64,000 nt of DNA from Gymnogyps californianus (Eukaryota > Chordata > Aves > Accipitriformes > Cathartidae): assembly GCF_018139145.2 (NCBI RefSeq), contig NC_059474.1, positions 42,860,344 to 42,924,343 of the forward strand, in the 5' to 3' direction. Below the pieces are notes generated by a model, which saw only the letters and a list, made by a program, of their open reading frames with translations, was not told the DNA's origin and made no database searches. Shown here piece after piece: positions 37,901 to 49,900 of this stretch. A program made the translations under genes and the position numbers. Within the stretch, counting starts at the first letter, position 1; the number at the start of each line of letters is the position of its first letter.

Positions 37901-38879
37901 GAAGACCCGCATCCAAGTTTAACCCGAGTTCCTATCCTAATTTAAGTGGGAGAAATGGGCAGCTTCTCTGCTGATTAAAGGAAGATGCTATCAGGCAGCT
38001 TCTCATATTCTCCACTCAAATGATCGCAATTCAAGTTAATGGAGGCATGTGGATGAGAGCTTGAAAGCTACCCTCATTTTTCACCACAAAGCTGAGCTGC
38101 AATCACTAATCAGTAAGGGAAAAGATCAGAAGAAAAGGGAAAACCAGAGGGCAAAGTGCTTGATGTTGGCTCTATTCAAGAGGAATCCTCCTGACCCAGG
38201 CTGGTCTCTGTATTAGTTTTAGAACTACTCAGTGAAGTATAGAGCAGTCACAGCAGAAGGCCAGGCATAGGTTTACTGGACACAGTAAGTTCCCCTCTTT
38301 AGAAGTAGTGTCTTTTCCTTCCTTTCCATGTTACATCTAGAAAATCATGTTTTCTTATTGTTACCTGGGACAGAAGGTACACTTTTTCCTGGAGAGCGTT
38401 TCACACATGCAGATTAGGAATTGTACACTCCAGTACACAAACAGGGTCAGAATATTCAGGGATGCATAATTAACAAAGCATCCATGAAACCACAAAACTG
38501 AGATTTTGTCTGTAATCAAAAACTGAAGTTTAACAACAGAGTCCACTTTCTCCTTTGTTGTCAAAAGTTGAGGTGTGTTTTTCCCATTTTGGTATGAAGT
38601 CCAGTTTTAAAATTTAATTTCTTTTTAAATGTATTCTGATTTTGTGAAATATGTTCTCAGTATATCAGATACTAAATGCATGGATGTTATTATCCGTTAT
38701 TTTATTAAGCACATCTTTCAGGAGTGAAAGGAAAAGGGAACCTGACTGCAGGGCAGTAAGATGCACTCATGTGGAAATTGCTTTGTTCATGTGTTTCATC
38801 TTCCCACCTCGAGGAAGGAAATCTTTGCAAAAATGGCTGCCATCATACCTCCCATCTGCATCCTGCTTTGATTCCCTAG
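34981..38879. other. Unique AT-rich sequence; possible decayed LINE near 35.5 kb
   Basis: 35.37-35.72 kb contains wording reminiscent of old CR1/L3 3' regions (ggaactcattgcc, ggacattagactggc), but it is too diverged to assign. Elsewhere no gene or repeat is recognised. Confidence 0.4.
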
Positions 38880-38956
38880 AGACATGACTGCCAGCTACTC
38901 ACAGCCTTTCCAGGAGAGAAAATATGCGCTGGGATATGATCCCACAGTTCCACATG
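38880..38956 (+). other. Candidate first coding exon, 77 nt, with ATG
   Basis: Acceptor context is ctgctttgattccctag. Four bases later an ATG (38884) opens 24 codons before CACATG and the donor gtaagttt. An in-frame TGA sits just upstream (38869-38871), so translation would have to start here. The peptide MTASYSQPFQERKYALGYD has ordinary soluble-protein composition and is not recognised. Unspliced, the frame ends at 39003 after 39 codons. If real, this would be a first or alternative first coding exon. Confidence 0.25.
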
Positions 38957-40046
38957 GTAAGTTTGATCATTATCATTTACCTGATGTGCCAATACCAGGA
39001 TAAGCAACCAGCTTATCTGGATCAGTTGATCTTATTCAGAGTACTGTGAAGATCAAATTAAAACCTTTGGGAGAAATAATGAAGAACAGATGCACTACAT
39101 GAAACTACTGTTAATACTTCTGCAAAAATTAGCTATAAAGTCATTTAAAATCAGACTCCATTACAATTGAGAAACACACAAGAACTCATTCAAAAAACAG
39201 TGAAATATTTTTTTAAAAATTATTTATTTTCACATGTACTATAGATGCCCTTATTTGAATATTTTGCTATTTTGGATAACAAATTATTCATCTTACTTGG
39301 GATTGCTGATGTTGAAAAACTAGCTAATGAAACTCAAATAACATCTTTTGAGAAAACTGAAGTAGAATGAGATTAATTATGAATATTCAGCTATGAGATC
39401 TCAGATTTATTTTGTATTATTCTTAACACCCACGTCCTGTCATTGCTGGTTTTGCTACTTTTCTCTACATCTACCCATGACTCATTGTTTCTTGCAAATC
39501 TGAAGCATTTAATTTTAGACAATGTTTGTCTTCTGGGAATCAGTCATAAACAACTATAAAAACTGACAATCTTTTAAGCCAAAAATGTCACCTCCCTTCA
39601 GAGATGTTGAGCCTTATTCTCCGCCCTCTTATCATCCTATTATTCCATTTATTTCTGCAGAGGTAGTCTCAATTCACATCAGCCTCAATGAGGAATCAAT
39701 TCCATAACTTCAAGGCTTAGCAAAGAACACCAGTTAGCTAGGAGCAATGGATTCAAACTACTTATTTGTGCTGTAGTAATGATGTATTGTCAGCAAATGC
39801 TATTTTAAGGGAGTTTGCACCTCCTGCAGTAGAAATTAGTAAATCTCAGACCACAGAGATAACATGAAGAACAATATTACTCAGTTTTACTATTTTAAAA
39901 GTAGAAGCAAACTTTTAAGAATGGGTTAAATGTGTATGGTGACTGCTCCAACCATTTGCGTATTTGTCTTGTAAATCATTTTAAGCTAGTTTTCCATGTT
40001 GTTTTCTTTCCCCTGCTTTGAAATTGAGCCAGTGATTTCCTGTTTT
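38957..40046. other. Unique AT-rich sequence
   Basis: No feature recognised. I looked here for an exon linking the 38880 and 40417 candidates, whose phases do not fit directly, and saw none that was convincing. Confidence 0.5.
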
Positions 40047-40086
40047 GCTGTGATATCCAGCAAAAAACCTGCTGGGATATCACAGC
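40047..40086. repeat. Inverted repeat, 16-bp stem with one bulge
   Basis: gctgtgatatccagca (40047-40062) and tgctgggatatcacagc (40070-40086) are complements except for one extra G, with a 7-nt loop aaaaacc. It is the longest hairpin I noticed. The stem is too short for a standard microRNA precursor and no transposon-like target duplication is visible. Confidence 0.8.
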
Positions 40087-40416
40087 TATTGTGGAGCTCT
40101 GCCAGACGAGTGAGCCCACACAGAATGGCACGAGTCAGTGCCGTCATATGAAATTATCTTGATGGCTTTAGAAAAGGTACATTTTTATCACATCGCACAA
40201 GACAAATTGCACATGTGGTTTCTTTGACTGTATATATGGTGGTCAGGCTGGGTGCATAAATACCTCAAGAAGAAACAGAACTCCATGAAAACCAAGCCCA
40301 GAGCATACCTTTATTTTAGACCCTAGTCATACTATCACATCACAGATTATCCTGGCTGGTATAATACATCCTGATTTTTCTTAAGAAAATATCAGTGTTT
40401 TCACAATTTTACTTAG

Positions 40417-40494
40417 CAACTTCAGTAATAACAATGCTCTGATACTAGAAGAAAACAGACAGGTTTTGCTTCAAGAGGATTACCTTACAAAAAG
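40417..40494 (+). other. Candidate unannotated exon, 78 nt
   Basis: The acceptor tttcacaattttacttag and donor CAAAAAG before gtaagc are both strong. One frame is open: one base, 25 codons (including ALILEENRQVLLQEDYLTK, an amphipathic-looking run), then two bases. It does not join in frame to the 38880 candidate, but its end phase fits the start phase of the 57131 candidate. Confidence 0.22.
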
Positions 40495-41872
40495 GTAAGC
40501 CTTGAGGGCTATGGAAGACAACACAGGAAAAAGTACAACTTCTGAGGGACTGAGGGAATGGCATCACAGCATATCTGTTGAGGTGTGGGTCTTCCACTGC
40601 CCCAGATAACTACTGATGTGAAGAACCAAAGTCAAAGTGGTGAAAGACGAAGAGAGGACACAGGAAGACAGACAGGGAGGCACATAAGAATGGGGACAAG
40701 GGAATATGGGGACAAGTAATAGTGGGCCTAGGGAGGAATGTGTAAACAGGCAAAAAAGCTCAGGGCATGCAAAATTACAGACAACAGGAATGAAATGCAA
40801 TTAATGAGAGTTAAAGCAAAATTCAGAAAGGAGGCTCTTTGGGAAGGAGAGAGTGGGAAGGCAAGGAGCAGGGATTTGTCCTTTATGTGAGAGAGTAGTG
40901 GGAATGCACAGAGCTCTGCCTGGGGACAGACATGAACCAGCTGAGAATTTACAGGTGAGAATTTACAGAATTAGTGGGCAGACCATCATGGGTGACATCG
41001 CAGTGGGCATCTGCTAAAGACTTCCTGTTCAAGAAGAAGTAGATGAGGTGTTCCTAATGCAACTGGTTGTTAGCCCATGTGAAAACCTATGAGCTCTTCA
41101 GAGGCCCTGGGTATGTAGTCTTGCGACCTGAGTGTGCTGAAACTTCCATTTTAGTCACCAATAGTGACTACATTAAAGTTGTAAGAGATGGCTACCCAGT
41201 CTACAGATATGCCTTTTTTTTCGCTCAGTAGTCAGGCACACTAAAGGCAAACTCAGACCTGCTCCAAGTGTCTTTGCAGCTTAATGGGAATCTTTCCATT
41301 GATTCCAGCAAGAGCTGAATAGTAAATATAGCACCAAAGATGTGCAAGGCAGGCTCATTGTGCAATATATTCATAACAGTGACATTTACTGAGCTGCAAT
41401 GGGCCATGAGTCATGTACTGGTAGATGTAATAGTCTGAAGACAAAAGATGTTATACACATAATAAGGAGGGGGAGGAGGGATATGAATGTTGTGCTGAGT
41501 AACTAAAAGTTAGATTTCTCCAAAAGCCACAGAAACAACGTTATCCAGCCACAAGTGCATTCAAGGGTCTGACAGCAGTGAAATTTTAAAGACTCAGTAA
41601 ATCAGGAATGCAGGAATTGCCCACCCAGCCATCTGGGGTAGTACATCATGCGATATCTAACTATTCTGAATTGAAGAAATGACGGCCTGATAAAAGCCTC
41701 GTTTTGCAATAGGTCGGAATATTACCCATAGGTTTGCTAATTACAGTCCCAAACAGGTTCAATATTCTAATGCATATAACCAAGTACAGCTCTAACAATT
41801 CCTTAACCACAGACTCATGCATGTAACCATTGAATATAATCATTTTAGTGACCAGAATCCAACTAAGGCTGA
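40495..41872. other. Unique sequence, purine-rich in places
   Basis: 40.6-40.75 kb is purine-rich with a short internal duplication (atggggacaag twice). A 13-bp motif (tgagaatttacag) is tandemly doubled at 40942-40968. No gene recognised. Confidence 0.5.
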
Positions 41873-41877
41873 CTCCG
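41873..41877. repeat. Probable target site duplication (left), ctccg
   Basis: Matches ctctg after the LTR (43022-43026) at four of five positions; the C/T difference is at a CpG, consistent with later deamination. Confidence 0.6.
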
Positions 41878-42056
41878 TGTGTTGGGTTTGCATGGCAAGG
41901 TTTTGGTAGTGGGGGGGCTACAGGGGTGGCTTCTGTGAGAAGCTGCTAGAAGCTTCCCCTATGTCCAATAGAGCCAATGCCAGCCAGCTCAAAGACAGAC
42001 CCGCTGCTGGCCAAGGCCGAGCCCATCAGCGACGGTGGTAGCGCCTCTGGGATAAC

Positions 42057-42064
42057 ATATTTAA
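42057..42064 (+). promoter_or_regulatory. TATA-like box of the LTR
   Basis: atatttaa, the same position as in copy 1. Confidence 0.5.
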
Positions 42065-42214
42065 GAAGTAGGAAAAAAAACTGCACAAGGGCAACTGCAG
42101 CTGGAGAGAGGAGTGAGAATATGTGAGAGAAACAACTCTGCAGACACCAAGGTCAGTGAAGAAGGAGGGGGAGGAGGTGCTCCAGGCGCCGGAGCAGAGA
42201 TTCCCCTGCAGCCC

Positions 42215-42343
42215 ATGGTGAAGACCATGGTGAGGCAGGCTGTCCCCCTGCAGCCCATGGAGGTCCATGGTGGAGCAGATATCCACCTGCAGCCCGTGGA
42301 GGACCCCACGCTGGAGCAGGTGGATGCCCGAAGGAGGCTGTGA
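42215..42343 (+). other. Small open frame inside the LTR, 42 codons
   Basis: Counterpart of 13885-14013 with the same predicted product; the one difference that I see in the frame (cac to cat) is silent. Confidence 0.25.
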
Positions 42344-42610
42344 CCTCATGGTAAGCCCCCGCTGGAGCAGGCTCCTGGCAGGACCTGTGGACCCGTGGAG
42401 AAAGAGCCCACGCTGGAGCAGGTTTGCTGGCAGGACTTGTGACCCCGTGGGGGACCCCACGCTGGAGCAATCTGTTCCTGAAGGACTGCACCCCGTGAAA
42501 GAGACCCATGCTGGAGCAGTTTGTGAAGAACTGCAGCCTGTGGGAAGGACCCACGTTGGAGAAGTTCACGGAGGACTGTCTCCTGTGGGAGGGACCCCGC
42601 ACTGGAGCAG
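42262..42610 (+). repeat. Intra-LTR tandem repeat, about eight units of ~48 bp
   Basis: The gctggagcag-type motif recurs at about 42264, 42306, 42357, 42409, 42457, 42507, 42550 and 42597, a spacing of 42-52 bp. The last three units are absent from copy 1, where the fifth unit joins directly to the sequence after the array (ggggaagagtgtgagg). Confidence 0.8.
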
Positions 42611-42831
42611 GGGAAGAGTGTGAGGAGTCCTCCCCCTGAGGAGGAAGGAGCAGCAGAAATAATGTGTGATGAACTGACTGCAACCCCCATTCCCCGTCCC
42701 CCTGCACCACTCGGCAGGAGGAGGTGGAGAAAATCAGGAGTGAAGTTAAACCCGGGAAGAAGAGAGGGGTGGGGGGAAGGTGTTTTAAGATTTGGTTTTA
42801 TTTCTCATTATCCTACTCTGATTTGATTGGC

Positions 42832-42837
42832 AATAAA
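42832..42837 (+). terminator. LTR polyadenylation signal
   Basis: AATAAA in caataaattaaac, conserved with copy 1. Confidence 0.7.
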
Positions 42838-43021
42838 TTAAACTAATTTCCCCAAGTCAAGTCTGTTTTGCCCGTGACAGTAATCGGTGAATGATCTCCC
42901 TGTCCTTATCTCGACCCACGAGCCTTTTGTTATATTTTCTGTCCCCTGTCCAGTTAAGCAGGGGGAGTGATAGAGCGGCTTTGGTGGGTACCTGGCATCC
43001 AGCCAGGGTCAACCCACCACA

Positions 43022-43026
43022 CTCTG
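43022..43026. repeat. Probable target site duplication (right), ctctg
   Basis: Four of five match 41873-41877. Confidence 0.6.
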
Positions 43027-43159
43027 CCTCAGATTTCTTTTTAATATTTTAGGGACTGACTCAACCCATGATCCCAACATCCATAAGCAACATCCCTTTG
43101 TCAACTGGAACAGGAGCTGAATGTAAGCTTTTCTAACTCTTCCAGTAGACAGTTATAGC

Positions 43160-43590
43160 AGTGTACAGTGAGGGCTGGCTGCTCCCTAAGGGATGGGAAG
43201 GTGGGAGCTGAACGTGATGCCCAACCAGCACGGCAGGCGCCTTGCCAGCCAGGGCCCAGCCCCACAGTACGCAGGCAAGGTGAACAGGGCAGGACACACC
43301 CAGAGATGGCAGCCAGGCTCAACCAAGAGTCCAGATCATAAGGGAAATTCATGGTGATGAGGCAGGGCTGAGGTCAAACCAGGAAATCACTCTTCAGGTT
43401 AGGGTCTTGATCAACACAGCCCACGGCCAGGACAGGCAGGACAGGGCTGTGGCTGAGCTGGAGACCAGCAGTCCTCCGACATAGCTCAGGCGGGGACTGA
43501 AGGCCCTGGGCTGAGCTGAAATCAGGCTCCCAGGCCCAAGGGCAAGGGTGCAGGCAGAGGCCCAAGGTGAGGCTGGTCAGGACCATTAAG
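43160..43590. other. GC-rich patch of unknown origin
   Basis: About 430 bp of markedly GC-rich sequence begins about 140 bp after the LTR. It has loosely repeated words (gctgagctg, ggccaggacaggcaggac, caggcccaag) but no clear unit. Frames of 70-83 codons are open on the minus strand, as expected in GC-rich DNA. It could be a diverged repeat or minisatellite, or a regulatory element. I do not recognise it. Confidence 0.45.
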
Positions 43591-45894
43591 GTCTAGTAGT
43601 GCCTTGATTAAGTTAAGTCTATGTTCCTTCAGCAGCAGCAACCAATTCAAAGATTCAAGACACAGTTAAAATTTGCATGTAATGAGCATAGAGTAATGTC
43701 TGCTGGACACTTCTAGTCAAAGGGCTAAGAATAGTGATGGCCACACTAGGGAACAATAAACAGAATGACCAGTATCAATTTAGTGTTCATTTAGCAATGA
43801 CAGATCTGGGACCAGCTTTGTGACTATCATTAACTAGGAAGGAAGCTGACATGCAATTCATGTTTTACAAAGGTTGGGTTTTTGTGGGGGTTTTTTTGCT
43901 TATGTATTATAAAACATTACGACGCACTACATACGACAGAATTGCAGGTTTTACAATAAATGCCTCTGTTACATGCATAAAGGCAATCTTAACTCTGTGT
44001 ATTTATATTTCACTACTTCAGTTGCTGAACATATAAATGCTCCATAAAATCTTGACCCTGTTGAAATCAACGACAATCACTGTAATTCCCCTTTCTTAGA
44101 GTTAGGTTTTCAGTTCTTCATTCCTTAATATTCTACTGAAAATCAATGGATAAAATAGGCAACTCTTACTACATTGACATCTGGCTCAAGCTTTCATTAA
44201 AATATTGTTAAAATATTAGACAGATGGATTAACTGAGACCAAACATTACCCCATATAAATTAACCCTACAAATATAATGAAAGCCCTCTTTCACACATGC
44301 TACTATAAAGCCTTTGTTAATAAGAATTCCCCTTCTTGGATACTCAAAATGAAGTATTGTTCATTGCCATATGGCTCATATTAAATACAAGGAAACAAAC
44401 AAACCCACAGTAAGTCTTTGACATTTTAATGACCGTGGATCAGCTACTCCTACCAGAAGCTGCTCTATTGGCTAATTACACTCCCTGGTAAAAACATTAA
44501 CTTTGTTTCTAGCCTAATTTCAGCTCCTGCCTTTTCCCGCTAATTTTGAGTTCAAATCTTGGTGCTGGAAAAGGTTATATGCATTATAAGTAGCCCTTAA
44601 AGACCTCATCTGAGATGAGGGTCCCTTTGGCATTGCATAATTAGAATGTAAAAGAAAGCTCTTGAATAAGATTGATTACACAAGAGAGAAAGAGAGAAAT
44701 GCTGAAAGAGAACGGACATTACAGTGCCTCCATTTTAGGATAGGGGGTTTTCTCCTATGGGGGAAAAGGTTCTTATAGGATCCATGCTGGTGGTCTGGCT
44801 GGCTCTGAGAGCTGGTCAATAAAATTTCTCACAAGCACAAGCTTCCCATTAATCTTAGCTTTTAGAATCCAAGTGAGTTACTGAATAGTGCCAGCTCCTA
44901 CTGCTACCCGGAGCATCTGTAGGTTTGCAGTAGTTCATATGATCCTCTCTCAATCTCCGTTTGAAAAGTAGAGATTTGCTATTGAATATAAATGAGACAG
45001 AAAAGATCTTTCCAGTACAGTATTGTGTTACACGTAAATGATTTATCTTTTGAAGGAGCGACTTCATCTGATTAAAGAAAAAATTGATCCACACAGAATG
45101 GGAATAGAGTAATTCATGTATATCATATGAAAGTAAGTCAAATGAAAGACCGATGCATATGGTAAGAAAAGAGACACCACTGGATTGCTGCCTACCATGA
45201 TGTCAGAGTACTACCTTATACTTGAAGTCCTGTCAAATGAGGACAAAACCATAAAACAATGTTATTATCTAATTATGAACATTCTCCTGAGATCAGGCCA
45301 ACCACAGTCAGCACCTTCGCTTGTAGACAGTCCCCTATTATGTGGAGGGAAACTAATAAACCTTTGTGCATGGACAGACTGAGCTTGAGTATCACGGAGT
45401 TATGGCAGCATGTCACAGATATGAGAAATGGAGTAATAAAAAAAATTCTTACACTACAGCCCTATTAAAAGATAATATTTTTAAGGCTCTAGGTGATCCC
45501 ACATAAATATTTGAAAAGAGGACAGAGTCCAAGAGAGAAAATACCCTACTTTCAATAATTCAAAGCCATGCAAGGAGAATTATTTTCCTAAATAACAGTG
45601 TTGAGAAAACAAGGCATAGATGCTATGTGAATCTGATGGTGATGAAGGCAGCTGCACAGACATGTTACTGGGGCTGCTAAAAGCTCGGAGCCCAGGCAAC
45701 ATACCAACAATTCTAACAAGGAAGTCTGCCCTCATCGTTCTCTGTACCCATACGTTCACTCTGATAAACACACATAGAGAGAAAAGGATCTATTAACTGC
45801 CTCCCTAGTCTCTACTGAAAGATGATTTTGACAGGTTTTTTCCATTAAAATCTTACATTATTTTAAATAAAACGAAGGGAAATGGAAAAGATTA
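43591..45894. other. Unique AT-rich sequence
   Basis: No gene, repeat family or RNA gene recognised. Confidence 0.5.
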
Positions 45895-46968
45895 TATCTG
45901 GACTTCAGAAAGGTATTGAAAAGAAAAGCATACACCTCCAAAGGAACACAATTACTTTCAGGCACTGACTTGCTCTGCATGGAATATTAGTTAGACATGA
46001 TGGAGGAAATGAGCACAAGAAATGCGAGGTAGGTAAGAAACAGGCTAAATGGAACACAGTGATTTGTACTGAAAGTGGAACTACTTGAATGGGGGGCAAT
46101 TCTTAAAGGTCTTCAAGGATCCATTTTAGGATGAGTCTTGTCTTAATATTTTCACTGATGACCTGAACACAAAAAATACATGTACTAATTAATGTTTGCT
46201 GATGTTAAAAACTGGGAAGCAGCACCAGTCTGGGTGAGGACCAGAATATCATACACAAAGAGCTGTATGACCTTCAGGACTGAAGTAATAGAAACTGGAT
46301 TAAATTTTAATACTACAAATTACAGTGTTATGCACTGGAGGGCTGCTATGAAATATAGACAACTGGAAGCAATATAGGAAAAGGAAAGTCATCACAGGAT
46401 ACCCAAGACACCCATTTGATACAGCTGTGGAAAAGGCAACTGAAATCCTATGATGGATCAGGAAAACTATTTGCAGCAAAGAAAAGGAAGTATAAATGCC
46501 ATTGCATAAAGCACTTTTGATGTTGCAGCACAAGCGCAGTCTACACTTCCAATCATCTGGTTCAAAAAAGATACATTCAAACTGGATCAGGTGCAGAGAA
46601 TTCTTCCAGGATAATCAAAGGAACAGAGAGATTCCTTGTCTTCTGAGGGAAGACTTAAAAAGACTGGCCCGCTTACCCTGGGAAAAAGTAAATTAAGTCA
46701 GTTACGACAACAGATCAGAAAGCGGAACACTAGCAAGGAAAAGATCGATCTAGGCTAAACAATACTGGCATAAGAGCAAATGAATGCATACTGGCCACAA
46801 ATAAACTTAGGCCAGAATTAGGAAGAGGCTTCTAGTTTAATCAGTAGAATGAGCTTTTGGAAGAGCCTTCCAACAAGAGTAGTAGGTGCTAGAAATATGA
46901 CTCACTTCAAAATGTATCTTAAGCTGTTCATGAAAGGGATTCTAATACATTCTATGATATGATTTCTG
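45895..46968 (+). pseudogene. Ancient CR1 LINE remnant (reverse transcriptase to 3' end)
   Basis: Translated pieces fall in the order of a CR1 reverse transcriptase but in shifting frames: LDFRKV (45898, cf. the LDFSKAFD motif), GLQGSILG (46108-46131), LNIFTDDLN (46142-46168, cf. LFNIFINDL), then FADV (from 46195) where the catalytic motif FADD should be, so the second Asp is lost. Further 3' come an LKRLARLPWEK-like segment and agaggcttctagtttaatc and tttggaagagccttccaac, as in CR1/L3 3' regions. The element ends at attctatgatatgatt, a degenerate CR1 tail. Multiple frameshifts and stops show it is long dead. It is much older than the CR1 stub at 24973. Confidence 0.8.
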
Positions 46969-49900
46969 AAAACAGAAACAAAATATTCTTGACAAAGTTT
47001 AAATTCTTTAAATGTAAGGCATTTGCTCATCTAGAAAGCTACAAAGTCAATCATTGCCTAAAAGAAAACGCCATTCCAAAGGCCCAAAGAAGTCCTATAA
47101 TGCTGCAAATGAATAGTTATGAGAAGGAAAAATAGACAAATTATATGTAAAAGTTCATCACAAAGCAAAATGATGTTCTATTAGCACATTACCTTGTGTA
47201 TTATAAACAAAACAAAAGAAATTGTATTCATCTACTTTCAAACTCAGCACTTTATTGGAGAGGGAAAGTGGTTACTTTAGATCAAACGTATTTGTGTTCA
47301 GATTCTCTGGAATACTATTTATGACTCCTTGAGAGTCTATGTTAGTATTGCCCATCTCAGCATTGGTCTCATTTAAAGTGAAATTAAATCAGAAATACTG
47401 ACTATTGTAACAATCTGGCAGATGGAATTAGACAGAGTTAGAACGATGTCTCTGTAAATTCAAAATCAGCAAAAGAATTTCCTCTTTAAAAATTGTCATC
47501 TTGCTAATGGATAAGAAAGAGATACTAAAGCGTTATTAACAGAGAGAAAAATACCAGTCTATGATAGTGGGGGAAGTCAGAAAGTGTGGCTTCCTAAGGG
47601 ACTCTAGCAAAAAAAGGGTTGGAAAATTGGTGGCAGAGTTCTGAAGAAAAGAAATTTTAAGAAAAATAAAAGAAAAACCTTGATACAAAACAGTTCACCT
47701 AACACTGCACTATTGAAGGAAGACTTTTACAGCTGCTTAAGCAGATCAGTCTTTTACACAATGGTTTAAAATGCTATTCATAGCATTGTTATTAAAAAGG
47801 CTCTTTCCTTAAAAAATAAATAACATTGAAATGTTAATTGAATAATTCAGATTCTCCATTCAAGGAAAATTGAAAGACAACTTCAGTTCTTCTTTGATGG
47901 AAATTAATAATTTGCCCCTTGTTCCTCCTGGACAGGATGCAGTGCATATGTAAGCCCAAGAGTATTTCATGCAGTGAAGTAACTATTCAAGGAGACTGGT
48001 TATCAAGGCCTACAGATTCATATGAGCAGAGGCTTTTGAAGACATGAGAAAGAGTCATGCACTGAAACTGCTTGAATAACATCCTTCTACAGAGTGGAGA
48101 AGTGGTGTTGCAATTATAGCAAAAAGATCAAGGTTGACATTTCTGTTTTTACGGCAAGAACACAGGTTTCTTAACAGTTTTCTTTCTCCCTCCCTCCTCC
48201 CTTGTCAGTCCCTGAAGACACAAAGAATAGTAACTCTTACTTTGAAATGAATAAGTAAGTTTGGTGTGAAGGCAGACTCCTTCTAGCCAGGCAATGTGAA
48301 CTGAATTACAAGACAGAATGCATTAACTGAACACTCCAAAATAGGCATTTGTAAATGTCCATAGTATTAGCTTTCCTTTTTGCCACTTAGTAGCATGAAA
48401 GGGGGAAAAGTTAGAGAAAAACAGCACACGCTTGTTTCGCTGCACAGAAAGTTAGATGACGTCAAAAATGCTATCCTGACAGTAACAGTCCAGCATGACA
48501 ACAGAATTAAAACATTGTCTTTGCAAATTCAAAGGTCATTTGCAAGGCTTCACCAGCATCTTTTACAGTCTTTACTGATGAAAATAATCCATCCTTTTAA
48601 ACATCAGGAAAGAAGGAATGAAAAGGTGAATGGAATTAGTCTAATTTCCATGTATTGCCAGAATATTTTTTACAAATAAAATTATTTCAGTTTAACCTTT
48701 ATTTACGAAAATAAAAAAAAATAATCACTTATTTGAGGAAAATGCTTTCTTACAGATAATCTGTTACAGATGCAGAATACATTTTTTATGAACCTCAATC
48801 TGATCTGGCCTTTGTGGTTCTGTCTCTATCATGGGATCTGAGAGCATCTGTTATTTCCTGGGTACAAGCACACGTGCCTGATTCCACATCAGCATATGCA
48901 TTATTCCTTATGTGTGTATTGTTTTCAAAGAGGAGGACATTTAAGTACATGGTCTGGAGGGGAGTCACAGCACACTCCCCTCTTAGCACCAGAAACCTAA
49001 ATGTGTTTAACCTGGCCTTCTGACTTAGGGAGTATTTCCTAATCATGGGAAAGTAAGGAGAATCAGTGTTTATGATAGATGCTATTGCAATATTTTGAAG
49101 TACTATACTGGCACCTCTTACTCAGAAATATAAAATTTCTTCCATATATATTATTGCATATATATTTTTTTGAAATATATATTCTTTCTCTGGCCGGAGC
49201 AAATTCACAGTGATAGGTAATGCTAAAAAAAATTTATTGATGTGTTGCAGAAGTGAATCCAGAGCACTTTCTCATGACTGTCTTAGTATTGCTATATAAA
49301 AGGAACGTGAACAGTTTTGTCACAGTAAAAAGATGATAAACACAGAAGACTGAAAAGTATCACTTCCCAAAATATACCAATAAACCAAATATCTAGAACT
49401 GGTGGGTTTGTAACAGCTACTAATACTATGAGAGTCTAAAAAGAGCAATTGTTCAGTATAGACAGAGTTGCTGAGACCTGGGATTCATGTTGAGAATCCC
49501 AAGGTTCTATGAAATGCCAGTTTCATAGTGAGCCATCGTAGCAGAAGGGAATGGCGATAGAGTGGCAACAGTATGTTATCGAGAGATTCAGAAAGACACA
49601 ATTTCATAGGCTGCTTTCAGATGACCAAATATAAATGGGTAAAGGTCATTCAGATCAGGGATCCAAAGGCATTCGGACTAATAAAATAATTTATTTCATA
49701 TGCTGGTAGCCACAGAATCTGGTTTGCAGACAGAAAGGGACATTGACTGTCATATAGATCTTGACACTGTAAAGGTAATCAAGTACAAAAGGGACTGAAA
49801 GGAAAAGAGGAAGATAAGAAGCTTTAGATCATATGAAGTTAATAAAAAAAGTGCAATTTTACCTACTGTTATTGTAACAACACGTATTTTCATCATACTT

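Larger units (their letters stand above)
41878..43021 (+). mobile_element. Solo LTR of an avian endogenous retrovirus (ERVL-like), copy 2
   Basis: The 1144-bp element starts tgtgttgggtttgcatgg and ends gtcaacccaccaca, in the same orientation as copy 1 at 13558-14550. It has the TATA-like box (42057-42064), a longer internal repeat array, AATAAA (42832-42837) and the shared U5 block. It is about 150 bp longer than copy 1, nearly all of it from three extra repeat units. The 27-kb separation and the different target duplications rule out the two copies being the ends of one provirus. Long frames on both strands inside it come from the GC-rich repeat. Confidence 0.88.

Noticed and set aside
40047..40086. 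MicroRNA precursor
   Set aside because: The stem is 16 bp with a 40-nt total length, well short of a normal precursor of about 60-80 nt with a stem of about 33 bp.
42026..42710. Long open frames (up to 185 codons) on both strands in the LTR as genes
   Set aside because: They are produced by the GC-rich tandem repeat; several overlapping frames are open at once on both strands and none resembles a known protein.
13558..43021. Copies 1 and 2 of the first LTR family as the two ends of one provirus
   Set aside because: They are 27 kb apart, differ in repeat number, and each has its own target duplication (cagct; ctccg/ctctg). No gag, pol or env-like sequence lies directly inside either one.
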